Source of the DNA: Polaribacter sp. Z022
GTDB taxonomy: Bacteria > Bacteroidota > Bacteroidia > Flavobacteriales > Flavobacteriaceae
Assembly: GCF_023555495.1 (NCBI RefSeq)
Contig: NZ_JALCZO010000003.1
Location: forward strand, 62,001-126,000
Direction: 5' to 3'
DNA: 64,000 nucleotides
A program made the translations under genes and the position numbers. Within the stretch, counting starts at the first letter, position 1; each line of letters starts with the position of its first letter. Under the pieces are notes generated by a model. The model was not told the origin of the DNA and made no database searches. It saw only the letters and a program-made list of their open reading frames with translations. Below are positions 21,625 to 32,500 of this stretch, piece by piece.

Positions 21625-22449
21625 TTATTTCTTTCTACGTTCGATAATGTACTTATTACTAGCTTTAGTCTTAGATCTAGTCTTAAATCCTTTAGCAGGA
21701 ATACCGTTTCTAGATCTTGGATGACCTCCAGAAGAACGTCCTTCACCACCTCCCATTGGGTGATCAACAGGGTTCATTCTTACAGCGTTAACTCTTGGTC
21801 TTCTACCTAACCATCTTCTTCTACCTGCTTTACCAGATACTAATAATTGATGATCAGAATTAGAAACAACTCCAATTGTTGCCATACATGTTAACAAGAT
21901 TAATCTTGTTTCACCAGAAGGTAACTTAACTGTAGCATACTTACCATCTCTTGCCATTAATTGAGCAAAAGAACCAGCAGAACGAGCCATAACAGCTCCT
22001 TGACCTGGACGTAATTCGATACAAGAAATTGTAGTTCCTAAAGGAATTTCACTTAATGGCATTGCATTCCCAATTTCTGGAGCAATATCACTACCTGATA
22101 CAATTGTTTGACCTACTTTTAAACCGTTTTGTGCAATTACATAACGTTTTTCACCATCAGCATAACTAAGTAATGCAATAAATGCTGTACGATTTGGATC
22201 GTACTCTATAGTTTTAACTGTTGCGGGTACACCTTGTTTATCTCTTTTAAAATCGATAATACGGTATCTTTGTTTATGACCACCTCCTATGTTACGAGTT
22301 GTCATTCTACCCTGACTGTTTCGACCTCCAGATCGTTTTTTCGGAGCAAGTAAACTTTTCTCCGGCTTATCAGTTGTTATGGTGTCGAACCCATTTACAA
22401 CTCTAAAACGCTGACCTGGTGTTATTGGTTTTAATTTTCTAACTGACAT
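21625..22449 (-). CDS. rplB: 50S ribosomal protein L2
   Basis: 274 residues. RNA-binding domain ([30 protein letters not shown]) is followed by a KOW-like domain and the highly conserved [19 protein letters not shown], which contains the histidine near the peptidyl-transferase centre. It is a core protein of the 50S subunit. It is 11 bp from rplW. Confidence 0.98.
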   Translation of the reverse strand: MSVRKLKPITPGQRFRVVNGFDTITTDKPEKSLLAPKKRSGGRNSQGRMTTRNIGGGHKQRYRIIDFKRDKQGVPATVKTIEYDPNRTAFIALLSYADGEKRYVIAQNGLKVGQTIVSGSDIAPEIGNAMPLSEIPLGTTISCIELRPGQGAVMARSAGSFAQLMARDGKYATVKLPSGETRLILLTCMATIGVVSNSDHQLLVSGKAGRRRWLGRRPRVNAVRMNPVDHPMGGGEGRSSGGHPRSRNGIPAKGFKTRSKTKASNKYIIERRKK

Positions 22450-22460
22450 TCTGTCTTTTC

Positions 22461-22751
22461 TTAAAGATTGTTATAAAAATCAATGCTTTCTCCTTCTGCT
22501 AACTGAACGATAGCTTTCTTATACCCACTTTTAATACCAGTTACTAAACCTTTTTTAGTAAACTTTGTATTTCTTTGAATAGGGTAATTTAAAGTCTTAA
22601 CGCTTGTTATAGAAACTCCATATGCTTTTTCAACAGCATCTTTAATTTCTAATTTATTAGCTTTTTTATCTACAACAAATGAAAAACGATTAAATAATTC
22701 ACTATCATTAGTTGCTTTTTCCGTGATAATAGGTTTTATTAAAATACTCAT
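22461..22751 (-). CDS. rplW: 50S ribosomal protein L23
   Basis: 96 residues: [55 protein letters not shown]. It is the docking site for trigger factor and signal recognition particle at the tunnel exit. Confidence 0.98.
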   Translation of the reverse strand: MSILIKPIITEKATNDSELFNRFSFVVDKKANKLEIKDAVEKAYGVSITSVKTLNYPIQRNTKFTKKGLVTGIKSGYKKAIVQLAEGESIDFYNNL

Positions 22752-22760
22752 TTTGAATCC

Positions 22761-23390
22761 CTATTTACTTAAGTTTGTATTAATTCCTTCTAAAGAACCT
22801 TCAGTAACTACAACTTTATTAGCATTTAAAACACCATAAGTATTAATTTCTGAAGCTTTTACTACTTTAGAGTTTTTTAAGTTACGTGATGATAAATACA
22901 CATTTGCATTCTCATTACTTAACACAAATAATGATTTCTTAGATTCTAATTCTAATGCTTTTAAAACATCTACAAAGTTTTTAGTCTTTGGTGTATCAAA
23001 GTTAAAGTCTTCAATTACTACTAAGTTTTTATCATTTGCTTGAATACTTAAAGCTGACTTACGAGCTAAACGCTTTAAGTTTTTATTCAATTTAAAAGAA
23101 TAATTTCTTGGTCTTGGTCCGAACATACGTCCTCCACCTCTAAAAACACCAGACTTGATAGAACCTGCTCTTGCAGTACCAGTACCTTTTTGTTTTTTTA
23201 TCTTCTTTGTAGAACCAGCTATTTCAGCTCTTTCTTTAGACTTATGAGTTCCTTGTCTTTGATTAGCCAAGTACTGTTTTACATCTAAATAAATTGCATG
23301 ATCATTAGGCTCAATACCAAATACATCTTTAGAAAGTTCAACTTTTCTACCTGTATCTTTCCCTGTAATATCTAAAACTGCTACTTTCAT
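22761..23390 (-). CDS. rplD: 50S ribosomal protein L4
   Basis: 209 residues. The globular domain frames a long internal loop ([48 protein letters not shown]) that lines the exit tunnel. In E. coli L4 also represses its own operon by binding the S10 leader; whether it acts on the leader upstream of rplC here is unknown. Its start overlaps the rplC stop by one base. Confidence 0.98.
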   Translation of the reverse strand: MKVAVLDITGKDTGRKVELSKDVFGIEPNDHAIYLDVKQYLANQRQGTHKSKERAEIAGSTKKIKKQKGTGTARAGSIKSGVFRGGGRMFGPRPRNYSFKLNKNLKRLARKSALSIQANDKNLVVIEDFNFDTPKTKNFVDVLKALELESKKSLFVLSNENANVYLSSRNLKNSKVVKASEINTYGVLNANKVVVTEGSLEGINTNLSK

Positions 23391-24007
23391 TATTTCTGAA
23401 TAGTTACAAAAGCATTTTTGTGTCCAGGAACAGCTCCCTTAACAACAAGTAAGTTCTTTTCAGCAACTACTTTTAACACTTTTAAGTTTTGAACTTTTAC
23501 TTTATCTCCTCCCATTCTACCTGCCATACGCATTCCTTTGAACACTCTTGCAGGATAAGAAGCAGCACCAATAGAACCTGGAGCTCTTAATCGGTTATGC
23601 TGACCATGAGTAGCTTGACCTACACCAGCAAATCCATGACGTTTTACAACCCCCTGAAAACCTTTACCTTTAGAAACACCTGATACATCTACAAACTCAC
23701 CTTCTTCAAAGTGATCCACAGTAACAGAATCTCCTAATTTATACTCCTCTTCAAATCCTTGGAATTCAACGACTTTTTTCTTAGCAGTGGTGCCAGCTTT
23801 TTTAAAGTGACCGTCTAACGCTTTGTTAGAACTCTTCGCCTTTTTGTCATCGAAACCAAGCTGCAACGCATTGTAGCCGTCAACCTCTTCGGTTCTGACT
23901 TGGGTAACAACGCAAGGACCTGCTTCGATTACTGTACAAGGAATATTCTTCCCGTTTTCATCAAATAAGCTGGTCATTCCAATTTTTCTTCCTATTAACC
24001 CAGACAT
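23390..24007 (-). CDS. rplC: 50S ribosomal protein L3
   Basis: 205 residues: [78 protein letters not shown]. The glutamine in the GQATHGQ loop region is methylated in many bacteria. Here it is the first gene of the long operon, because rpsJ is cut off from it by a terminator and a new promoter. The leader upstream of it is unusually long. Confidence 0.98.
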   Translation of the reverse strand: MSGLIGRKIGMTSLFDENGKNIPCTVIEAGPCVVTQVRTEEVDGYNALQLGFDDKKAKSSNKALDGHFKKAGTTAKKKVVEFQGFEEEYKLGDSVTVDHFEEGEFVDVSGVSKGKGFQGVVKRHGFAGVGQATHGQHNRLRAPGSIGAASYPARVFKGMRMAGRMGGDKVKVQNLKVLKVVAEKNLLVVKGAVPGHKNAFVTIQK

Positions 24008-24094
24008 TTAGTTAAAATTTTAGACGATAGATATATTTCCAGCGCGTCTATTATTAATAATTATTTGTTTGAAACCTATGTTTCTTTTAAATCC

Positions 24095-24120
24095 TTTGAG
24101 TTTAGTTCAAAAAAAACAGC
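24095..24120 (-). repeat. Leader hairpin unit, copy 2
   Basis: TTTGA/TCAAA can pair, followed on the plus strand by an A-run and CAGC. It matches the unit at 24195-24218 in order and sequence, with about 99 nt between copies. Confidence 0.4.
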
Positions 24121-24194
24121 ATAAAAACTCGTTCTATACTGAATTTGTTTTTACCGTTTTTCCTTCGCGAAACGCTCTGGACATGTTACTATTA

Positions 24195-24218
24195 TTGAGA
24201 TTTTACTCAAAAAACAGC
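24195..24218 (-). repeat. Leader hairpin unit, copy 1
   Basis: A perfect TTGAG/CTCAA stem with loop ATTTTA, followed on the plus strand by an A-run and CAGC. It is related to the copy at 24095-24120. Confidence 0.4.
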
Positions 24219-24242
24219 ATCACCCTACTCTAATTCGGGTTG

Positions 24243-24273
24243 CAAAAGTATAAAAAACTTTCGGTTTAACAAA
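24243..24273 (-). promoter_or_regulatory. Promoter of the rplC-rplQ operon
   Basis: The minus strand reads TTTG (24270-24273), 19 nt, then TACTTTTG (24243-24250) followed by C. This fits the Bacteroidota consensus TTTG-N19-TAnnTTTG, and the 19-nt spacing equals that of the rpsL promoter in this window. The -33 box is formed by the loop of the rpsJ terminator. Confidence 0.7.
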
Positions 24274-24288
24274 ATTAAACCGAAAGTT
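24251..24288 (-). terminator. Terminator after rpsJ
   Basis: A perfect 14-bp stem AACTTTCGGTTTAA / TTAAACCGAAAGTT with loop CAAAA, 10 bp past the rpsJ stop, and a short T-run on the minus strand. It abuts the next -7 box. Confidence 0.9.
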
Positions 24289-24298
24289 AATATTTTAC

Positions 24299-24604
24299 TT
24301 AAACTTTAATCTCAACTTCAACACCACTTGGTAACTCAAGTTTCATTAAAGCATCAATAGTTTTTGAAGAAGAACTATAAATGTCTAATAATCTTTTGTA
24401 AGCAGCTAATTGAAATTGCTCTCTAGATTTTTTGTTTACGTGTGGAGAACGTAATACAGTAAAAATCTTTTTATGTGTTGGTAATGGTATTGGACCGTTA
24501 ACTACAGCTCCAGTACTTTTTACCGTCTTTACGATTTTCTCAGCAGATTTATCTACTAAATTATAATCGTAAGACTTTAATTTTATTCTAATTTTTTGAC
24601 TCAT
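24299..24604 (-). CDS. rpsJ: 30S ribosomal protein S10
   Basis: 101 residues, family length: [62 protein letters not shown]. It is part of the 30S head and, as NusE, takes part in antitermination. In E. coli rpsJ opens the S10 operon; here it closes the rpsL-rpsG-fusA unit instead, 18 bp after fusA and just before a strong terminator. Confidence 0.98.
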   Translation of the reverse strand: MSQKIRIKLKSYDYNLVDKSAEKIVKTVKSTGAVVNGPIPLPTHKKIFTVLRSPHVNKKSREQFQLAAYKRLLDIYSSSSKTIDALMKLELPSGVEVEIKV

Positions 24605-24622
24605 CTTATATTATTTAGTCGA

Positions 24623-26740
24623 TTAACCTTTAGATTTTGCAATAACTTCTTCAGATACATTTGAAGGAGTTTCTGCATAATGTGAAAATTCCATTGTAGA
24701 AGTTGCTCTACCAGAAGACATAGTTCTTAAAGCAGTAACATAACCAAACATTTCTGATAATGGCACTAATGCTTTTACAACTTTAGATCCATTACGATCA
24801 CTCATGTCATTTACTTGACCTCTTCTTCTATTTAAATCACCAACGATATCTCCCATGTTCTCTTCTGGAGTTAACACTTCTAATTTCATTAATGGCTCCA
24901 TAATTTTAGCTTTAGCAGCTTTAGCAGCAGCTTTATAACCTAATTTTGCAGCTAACTCAAAAGATAATTGATCAGAATCCACTGCGTGGAAAGAACCATC
25001 TTTTAAAGTTACTTTCATTGAATCCATTTCGTATCCAGCTAAAGGACCATTCTTCATTGCTTCTTTAAATCCTTTTTCTACAGAAGGAACAAATTCTCTA
25101 GGAACGTTACCACCTTTAATAATAGATTCGAACTGTAAACCTTGAACACCTTCATCTGCAGGCTCCATTGTAAATACAATATCTGCAAATTTACCACGTC
25201 CACCAGATTGTTTCTTATAAACTTCTCTGTGATCAGCAGCAGCTGTAATAGCTTCTTTATACTCTACTTGAGGTTGACCTTGGTTAACTTCAACTTTGAA
25301 TTCACGTTTTAAACGATCTACAATTACATCTAAGTGCAACTCTCCCATTCCTGAAATAATAGTTTGACCAGAAGCTTCGTCTGAACGAACTGTAAAAGTA
25401 GGATCTTCTTCGGCTAACTTACCTAAACCTATACCTAATCTATCAACATCTGCTTTAGTTTTAGGCTCAACAGCAATACCAATTACAGGATCTGGGAAGT
25501 CCATTGATTCTAATACAATTGGGTGTTTCTCAGCAGTTAAAGTATCTCCTGTTTTAATAGATTTAAATCCAACAGCAGCACCAATATCTCCAGCCTCAAT
25601 AAATTCAATTGCATTTTGCTTATTAGCATGCATTTGATAAATACGAGAGATACGTTCTTTTTTGTTTGAACGATTATTTAAAACATAAGAACCAGCATCT
25701 AAACGACCTGAATAAGCTCTAAAGAAAGCTAAACGACCTACGAAAGGATCTGTTGCAATCTTAAACGCTAAAGCAGCAAATGGCTCCTTTACATCTGGTT
25801 TACGAACTTCTTCTAAACCTGTTTCTGGGTTAGTACCTACAATTCCTTCTTTATCTACTGGAGAAGGTAAATAACGACAAACAGCATCTAATAAGAACTG
25901 AACACCTTTATTTTTAAATGCAGATCCACAAATCATAGGAATGATAGCCATATCCATTACAGCAGCTCTTAATGCAGCATGCACTTCTTCTTCTGTAATT
26001 GAATCTTCATCTTCCATGAATTTTTCTAAAAGATTCTCATCATAACTTGCAACTTCTTCTATTAAAAGCGCACGATATTTACGAGCTTCTTCTTTCATAT
26101 CCTCAGGAATTTCGATAATATCGAAAGTAGCTCCTTGAGTTTCATCATGCCATACAATAGCACGGTTTTTCACTAAATCAATGATACCTTTAAACTCATC
26201 TTCGTCACCAATATTTAAAACGATTGGCACCGCATTTGACTTTAACATATCTTTTACTTGTTGACAAACTCCTAAAAAGTCAGATCCTTGACGGTCCATT
26301 TTATTAACGAAACCAATTCTAGGTACTTTATAGTTATCTGCTAATCTCCAGTTAGTTTCTGATTGAGGCTCAACACCATCAACTGCAGAAAACAAGAAAA
26401 CTAAACCATCTAACACACGTAAAGATCTATTTACTTCTACAGTAAAATCAACGTGACCAGGAGTATCAATAATATTAAAGTGGTATCCTTTTGTATCTGG
26501 AGTTTTAGCTCCATTTTCAATTGGAAAATCCCATGTACAAGTTGTTGCAGCAGAAGTAATTGTAATACCTCTCTCTTGCTCTTGTTCCATCCAGTCCATT
26601 GTAGCAGCACCATCATGCACTTCTCCAATCTTATGAGAAACACCTGTATAATACAATACACGTTCTGTAGTTGTGGTTTTACCAGCATCAATATGTGCTG
26701 CAATTCCAATATTTCTTGTGAATTTTAAATCTCTAGCCAT
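24623..26740 (-). CDS. fusA: Elongation factor G
   Basis: 705 residues, the canonical length. GTPase motifs: G1 [13 protein letters not shown]2 region RGITITSA, G3 DTPGHVDF and G4 NKMDR. Domains II-V follow, including the domain IV loop region ([11 protein letters not shown]). It moves tRNAs and mRNA through the ribosome after peptide bond formation. It lies between rpsG (5 bp) and rpsJ (18 bp) in the conserved str order; no tuf gene is present here. Confidence 0.98.
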   Translation of the reverse strand: MARDLKFTRNIGIAAHIDAGKTTTTERVLYYTGVSHKIGEVHDGAATMDWMEQEQERGITITSAATTCTWDFPIENGAKTPDTKGYHFNIIDTPGHVDFTVEVNRSLRVLDGLVFLFSAVDGVEPQSETNWRLADNYKVPRIGFVNKMDRQGSDFLGVCQQVKDMLKSNAVPIVLNIGDEDEFKGIIDLVKNRAIVWHDETQGATFDIIEIPEDMKEEARKYRALLIEEVASYDENLLEKFMEDEDSITEEEVHAALRAAVMDMAIIPMICGSAFKNKGVQFLLDAVCRYLPSPVDKEGIVGTNPETGLEEVRKPDVKEPFAALAFKIATDPFVGRLAFFRAYSGRLDAGSYVLNNRSNKKERISRIYQMHANKQNAIEFIEAGDIGAAVGFKSIKTGDTLTAEKHPIVLESMDFPDPVIGIAVEPKTKADVDRLGIGLGKLAEEDPTFTVRSDEASGQTIISGMGELHLDVIVDRLKREFKVEVNQGQPQVEYKEAITAAADHREVYKKQSGGRGKFADIVFTMEPADEGVQGLQFESIIKGGNVPREFVPSVEKGFKEAMKNGPLAGYEMDSMKVTLKDGSFHAVDSDQLSFELAAKLGYKAAAKAAKAKIMEPLMKLEVLTPEENMGDIVGDLNRRRGQVNDMSDRNGSKVVKALVPLSEMFGYVTALRTMSSGRATSTMEFSHYAETPSNVSEEVIAKSKG

Positions 26741-26745
26741 TTTTA

Positions 26746-27225
26746 TTAAAATCTAAAGTGTGAGAATGCTTTATTAGCTTCCGCCATTTTATGAGTATCT
26801 ACTCTTTTCTTAACAGCAGCTCCTTCTTCTTTAGCCGCAGCTAAAATTTCAGCAGCTAAACGCTGTGCCATAGTTTTTTCGTTTCTCTTACGAGTGTACA
26901 AAATCATCCATTTAATAGCCATAGATACTTTACGATCTGGTCTAATTTGCATTGGAATTTGGAATGTTGCTCCACCTACTCTACGAGATCTTACTTCTAC
27001 GTGAGGCATAACATTTGACAAACCATCTTTCCAAATTTCTAAAGCCGATTTTTCTTCGTCTTCTCCTTTTCTTTCTTCTACGATATCCATTGCATCGTAA
27101 AATACTTTAAACGCTACTGACTTCTTACCACTCCACATTAAGTTATTCACAAAACGTGTAACTAACTGATCATTAAATTTTGGATCTGGTAATAAGACTC
27201 TTTTTTTTGCTGCTCTTTTTCTCAT
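26746..27225 (-). CDS. rpsG: 30S ribosomal protein S7
   Basis: 159 residues: [49 protein letters not shown], and [30 protein letters not shown]. It nucleates the 30S head and touches the E-site tRNA. It starts 27 bp after rpsL. Confidence 0.98.
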   Translation of the reverse strand: MRKRAAKKRVLLPDPKFNDQLVTRFVNNLMWSGKKSVAFKVFYDAMDIVEERKGEDEEKSALEIWKDGLSNVMPHVEVRSRRVGGATFQIPMQIRPDRKVSMAIKWMILYTRKRNEKTMAQRLAAEILAAAKEEGAAVKKRVDTHKMAEANKAFSHFRF

Positions 27226-27252
27226 GTCTTTACATTAAAAAAGTTACTAATT

Positions 27253-27627
27253 TTACTTTTTTGGGCGTTTTGCTCCATACTTAGATCTTCGTTGAGTTCT
27301 TCCCTCAACTCCTGCTGTATCTAAAGCTCCACGTACCACGTGATATTTAACACCTGGTAAATCTTTTACCCTTCCACCTCTAACTAATACTATCGAGTGC
27401 TCTTGTAAGTTATGTCCTTCACCTGGAATGTACGCGTTTATCTCATTACCATTTGTTAATCTAACTCTGGCAACTTTACGCATTGCTGAATTAGGTTTCT
27501 TTGGTGTTGTAGTATAAACTCTAGTACAAACTCCACGCCTTTGAGGACAAGACGACAAAGCAGCCGATTTACTCTTCTTAGTTATTTTGGTTCTTCCTTT
27601 ACGAACTAATTGTTGAATAGTTGGCAT
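27253..27627 (-). CDS. rpsL: 30S ribosomal protein S12
   Basis: 124 residues, family length. Key decoding-centre segments are [12 protein letters not shown] and [19 protein letters not shown]. Lys43 and Lys88 are both present, so the common streptomycin-resistance substitutions at these positions are absent. It is the first gene of the rpsL-rpsG-fusA-rpsJ unit and has a well-formed promoter 57 bp upstream. Confidence 0.98.
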   Translation of the reverse strand: MPTIQQLVRKGRTKITKKSKSAALSSCPQRRGVCTRVYTTTPKKPNSAMRKVARVRLTNGNEINAYIPGEGHNLQEHSIVLVRGGRVKDLPGVKYHVVRGALDTAGVEGRTQRRSKYGAKRPKK

Positions 27628-27684
27628 ACTAAATTATTACTGTTTTTGTTTATAATTAAACTTTTGCTCTTTTTTAAGAGTGCG

Positions 27685-27715
27685 CAAATGTACGATTAAT
27701 TTCTAATTATTCAAA
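27685..27715 (-). promoter_or_regulatory. Promoter of the rpsL-rpsG-fusA-rpsJ operon
   Basis: The minus strand reads TTTG (27712-27715), 19 nt, then TACATTTG (27685-27692) followed by C. Both boxes match the Bacteroidota housekeeping consensus exactly. Confidence 0.7.
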
Positions 27716-27740
27716 TATCAGTAAGTTATTTTTTCTTAGC

Positions 27741-29468
27741 ATGAGAATTTTAAGGATTTTCTACGAAAATAATTTACTTTTGAAATCAATATCTTCTACT
27801 AAATTGAAACAAAAAAACACTTATTACATATATATAGTATTACTACTATTTAATATCCCCAACAATTCTGCTCAAGAATTAACATTAAAACTAACTTCTA
27901 AATTAAAAAGCGAAATAATAGTTTTAGATAAAATTGATTACAAGAAAACACACAAAGATTCACTTTCTCTTCAATCTGAACTAACAATTATTTCAAAATA
28001 TTTAAAAACCTTAGGATATTTTACAAGCACAATAGATAGTATCAATAAAAAAAACGAAACTAGCATTGCTTTTTTCAGCCTTAATAACAAAATAAAAAAT
28101 ATTAAACTAACAACAACTCCACACTTAGAATTAATAAATTCAATATTAAAAAAAACTAAAGACACAATAACAATTTTACCAAAAGACCTTCAATCATTTT
28201 TAAATAAAATTTCTTTAAAACTTGACGAAAAAGGATTATCATTTTCAAAAGTTAAATTAAACAACATTTTAATCACCAATAACAACTTGTATGCTGATCT
28301 AGAAATTAAACACTCCAAATCTAGAAACATTAATAAGGTAATCATTAAAGGTTATGAAAGTTTTCCAAATTCATTTATAAAAAACTTCTACAACTTAAAC
28401 CCTAACAATAAGTTCAATCAAAAAAAACTAAAAGAACTATCTAACAAAACTAAAAATTTGCAATTTGTTTCAGAAATTAAACCCCCTGAAACACTTTTTA
28501 CTCAAGACTCTACATTTATATACCTTTATCTTAAGAAAAAACAAAACAACAGTTTTGATGCAAATGTAAATTTTGCCTCAAATGAAAATGGAGGACTACT
28601 TTTTAACGGAAATATAAACCTTACACTTAAAAACACACTAAACAAAGGCGAACAACTTGAGTTATTTTGGAATAGCGTAAATAACGAAAGACAGGAATTT
28701 AAAGTATCTACACACACTCCATATATATTTAATTCTAGAATAAGCCCTCAACTTGCTTTTTCTATCTACAAACAAGATTCAACTTTCACAAACATTAAAC
28801 TTACATCAAAAGTATTATATGAAATTAACAATAAGATAAAGTTTGGATTTACATACAATACTGACACCTCTAAAAAACTTAATAACACTATTGCAAGTAA
28901 TATATCATCTTTTAGTAATTATTTCTTAGGACTAAACTTTCAATACAAAAGCCTTAATAATGATTTTTTTCACAACAACAAATTCTTCATCGAACTCTCT
29001 CCATCTTTTGGAAAAAGAAGCATCAATACTAAAAAAACAAACCAACTTAAACTAGAAACTACAATTTCATATCTGCTTGAAATAAACAATAGATCTAGTG
29101 TATTCATAAAAAACAAAACAGGAATCCTAAACTCTGAAAACTTAATAAATAATGAACTTTTTAGAATTGGAGGAGCCAACAGCATAAGAGGCTACAATGA
29201 ACAAAGTATCTTTACCGAGAACTATTCTTTTTTTAATTTTGAATACAGATATTTAACTTCAGAAAAATCCTACCTCTATACTATTTCTGATTTTGGAAGA
29301 ATTAAAGCAAATTCAACAAAAAAAGATCTTTTAGGTTTAGGTATTGGATATTTATTTACAACGAATAATTCTCAAATTAACTTAAGTTCAGTCGTTTCAA
29401 AAACAAACAACCAAAACATTGATTTTAAAGACATTAAACTACTCATAAAATGGGTAAATTTCTTTTAA
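27741..29468 (+). CDS. Omp85/TamA-like outer-membrane protein
   Basis: 575 residues. After a hydrophobic segment (YYIYIVLLLFNIPNNSAQ, signal cleavage likely after AQ) there are POTRA-like segments (about 50-250: SRNINKVIIKGYESFPNSF, NNKFNQKKLKELSNKT). A C-terminal beta-barrel follows (about 265-575), with the surface-antigen signature RIGGANSIRGYNEQS and FFNFEYRYL. The Omp85 family inserts or translocates outer-membrane proteins; which clients this short member serves is unknown. The annotated ATG gives an odd 27-residue extension before the signal peptide; an in-frame TTG at 27804 (Leu22) would give a more normal signal. It is divergent from rpsL. Confidence 0.8.
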   Translation: MRILRIFYENNLLLKSISSTKLKQKNTYYIYIVLLLFNIPNNSAQELTLKLTSKLKSEIIVLDKIDYKKTHKDSLSLQSELTIISKYLKTLGYFTSTIDSINKKNETSIAFFSLNNKIKNIKLTTTPHLELINSILKKTKDTITILPKDLQSFLNKISLKLDEKGLSFSKVKLNNILITNNNLYADLEIKHSKSRNINKVIIKGYESFPNSFIKNFYNLNPNNKFNQKKLKELSNKTKNLQFVSEIKPPETLFTQDSTFIYLYLKKKQNNSFDANVNFASNENGGLLFNGNINLTLKNTLNKGEQLELFWNSVNNERQEFKVSTHTPYIFNSRISPQLAFSIYKQDSTFTNIKLTSKVLYEINNKIKFGFTYNTDTSKKLNNTIASNISSFSNYFLGLNFQYKSLNNDFFHNNKFFIELSPSFGKRSINTKKTNQLKLETTISYLLEINNRSSVFIKNKTGILNSENLINNELFRIGGANSIRGYNEQSIFTENYSFFNFEYRYLTSEKSYLYTISDFGRIKANSTKKDLLGLGIGYLFTTNNSQINLSSVVSKTNNQNIDFKDIKLLIKWVNFF

Positions 29469-29535
29469 CTTTATTATCAAAAACTCAATGACTTAACGGT
29501 TTTTTAAACATTATTAACTCTTTTTAACATTTTTC

Positions 29536-29567
29536 ATTGCATATTCAATAATAATGATTGATATTTG
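29536..29567 (+). promoter_or_regulatory. Promoter of the first SusC/SusD pair
   Basis: ATTG (29536-29539), 20 nt, then GATATTTG (29560-29567), one mismatch from TAnnTTTG, and 27 nt to the ATG. The second SusC gene has exactly the same spacings, which supports both. Confidence 0.5.
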
Positions 29568-29594
29568 CTTCAATTAATTCAAAATTATTCAATA

Positions 29595-32500
29595 ATGAAA
29601 ACAAAGTTTAAAGGAGTTTTAACGCTACTACTGGCGTTTGTTGTGCAAATTACTTTTGCACAAGAAAAAACAGTTTCTGGAACTGTATCTGAAGCTGCTG
29701 GTGCACTGCCAGGAGTGAGTATTGTTATTAAAGGAACAAACAAAGGTACAGAGACTGATTTCGATGGTAAATACTCAATTAGTGCTAAAGCAGGAGATAT
29801 TCTTAGCTTCAGTTATATTGGTTATAAAACTGTTGAAAAAACAGTAGGTGGTTCTAATACCATTAATGTAACTTTAGAAGAAGATGCAAATGTATTAGAA
29901 GAAATTGTAATTACTGGTCAAGGTATTAAGAGAGAAAAGAAATCTCTTGGTTACTCTCAACAATCTGTAGCCGGAGAAGAATTACAAAAAGGAAAACAAA
30001 CTGACATTAACAATGCTTTAGCTGGTAAAGTAGCAGGTGTACAAATAGTTGGTAATTCTTCTACTACTTTCGACAATTCTGACATTAAATTGAGAGGTGA
30101 AACTGGAGCTCTTTATGTTGTTGACGGTATTCTAATTTACTCAATTAGTGATATTAACACAGACAACATTGCTGACATGTCTGTTTTAAAAGGATCTTCT
30201 GCAACAGCAATTTACGGTCCTGCAGGTAGAAATGGTGTAATTATAATTACTACTAAAAGAGCAAAAGCTGGTAAAGCAACTTTTACTATTGATCAAGCAA
30301 CTACAGTAAATAGAGTTGCAGCATTACCAAGTTACCAAAATGAATATGGTGGTGGTTATAGCCAAACTTTTAATACATTTAGTTATGACCCTGCACAAGA
30401 CCCTGCTTCATGGGCTTCTTTTGATGGTGACAAATATCCAGACTTTTGGGCTGATGAATCATGGGGTCCTAAATTAGATGGAACACAAGTTCGTCACTGG
30501 GACTCATGGATTCCTGGAGGAGATGAATTTGGAAACACTAGAGCTTGGTCTCCTACCACAAGTGATGTAGAAGATTTTTATGAAACTGGAATTACAAGTA
30601 ACACAAACTTTGCTTTTGCAAAAGCTGGTGATGATTACAATATTAGAACTTCACTTTCATTAATTGATCAAGGAGGTATAGTACCAAACTCTAACAGAAA
30701 AACAGTTAATTTTTCTGTTAATGCAACTTATGATATTACTGAAAAGTTTTCTGTTACAGCAAACATTAACTACCAAGACAGAAAAACTTTAAATAACCCT
30801 GATCAAAATTACGGAAACCTTGGATCTAACATGAACCAATGGTGGCAAAGACAATTAGATTTAGATCGTTTAAAAAACTATGATCAAAATGGACAAATTG
30901 TATCTTGGAACATTAGAGGACCGAGAGATGCTAGACCTTTATATTGGGATATGCCATATTTTCATTCTTATGAAAACACAAAAAACGATTATAAAAACTC
31001 AACTTTTGGAAAAATTAGTGGTACATACAAATTTAATGACAAGTTCAGTGTTCTTGGAGAAGTAAGAACTACATATAATTCTTATAGTGGAAATGATAGA
31101 GGTACAACTAAAAGTTTACTAGACCCAGCTTTTTATTCTGAATATTTTTGGACGAATGCTAAAGAACATTACTTTGGTATGGCAACTTATCAAGATAAAT
31201 TTGCAGATGGTGAAATAGATTTTAACATTAGTGTTGGTGGTGAAATTGTTAACGAAACTTATAGATTTTCTGAAACAGAAACTCAAGGAGATTTATCTAT
31301 CCCAGAATTCTACAATTTAGCTGGCTCTACAGATCCTTTAAAAACTACTACAGAATTAGAACAAACTAAAACTAGAGGTATGTTTGCTAAAGCTTCTTTT
31401 GGTTATAAAAACATGTTATATTTAGATGGATCTTTAAGATACGACTGGTCTTCAACTGCAAATCCTAATGATAATAGAATTCAAACATATGGAGTTTCTA
31501 CAAGTTTCTTAGCTCATAAATTATTTGACAAAAATGAAACAATTACATTTGCAAAAATTAGAGCTGGTTACGCTACTGCACCTTATTTCCCAGATCCATA
31601 TTTAGTTTCTAACACTTATGAAGCAGGTGATTTATATCAAGGAAATGGTACGTTATCTGTTAGAGAAGAACAAAGTAATCCACTTTTAGAAGGTGGTATT
31701 AGAAAAGAATTTGAAATCGGTACAGAATTAAGATTTATTAATAATAGAATTGGTTTAGATATTACTTATTTTGATCGTGTTGATGAAAATTTACCAACAG
31801 AAATCTCTTTAGATGGTTCTACTGGATACTCTGAAACAACAGTAAACTCAGGTAAAACAACTTCTAAAGGTATTGAATTAGGTTTAAGTGGTACAGTAAT
31901 AAAAAGCGATAACTTTAGCTGGGACTTAGCAGTTAACTTTGGTACATTAACTAAAAAAGTTGTTGAGATATACCCTGGTATCGAGTCTTATGATATAAGT
32001 ACTTATACTTCTAACATGAAATTACAAGCTCGTGTTGGAGAAGAATATGGTTTATTCTATGGAAATGATTTTGCAAGACATACAGATGGAAGTATCATCT
32101 TTACAAGTACTGATAATTTTGCAAGACATGCTAATAAGAAACTAGGAAGTCTTTTACCTGATTTTACAGGAGGTTTAAGTACTACTTTATCTTATAAAAA
32201 CTTTGATTTATTCTTAGGTTTTGATGGTCAAAAAGGTGGTTTATACTACTCTAGAACAGAAAGATATATAGATCACTCTGGTTTAACAGATTATACTGCA
32301 GGATTAAATGACAAAGGAAATCCTTTAAGAGACCCTGTAGCAAATGGTGGTGGTATTCATATTACTGGTGTATTACAAACAGGTACAGACGCAAATGGAG
32401 TTCCAATTTCTGATGGTACAGTTGTAGACAAATACATAGACCCACAAGATTACTATAATTTAGGAAATCTAGGAAACATATATGCTAATAACGTACATGA

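Larger units (their letters stand above)
24008..24242 (-). promoter_or_regulatory. Long 5' leader of rplC, possible ribosomal-protein autoregulatory RNA
   Basis: About 230 nt lie between the promoter at 24243-24250 and the rplC ATG, with no open frame of interest. The minus-strand RNA holds two copies of one unit: GCTG, a run of six to eight Ts, then a small hairpin ending in CTCAA (copies at 24195-24218 and 24095-24120). It also has a 5-bp stem AGACG/CGTCT enclosing an 18-nt loop near the rplC start, and a GC-rich patch CCAGAGCGTTTCGCG. Regulation by a ribosomal protein is an inference from position. Confidence 0.4.
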
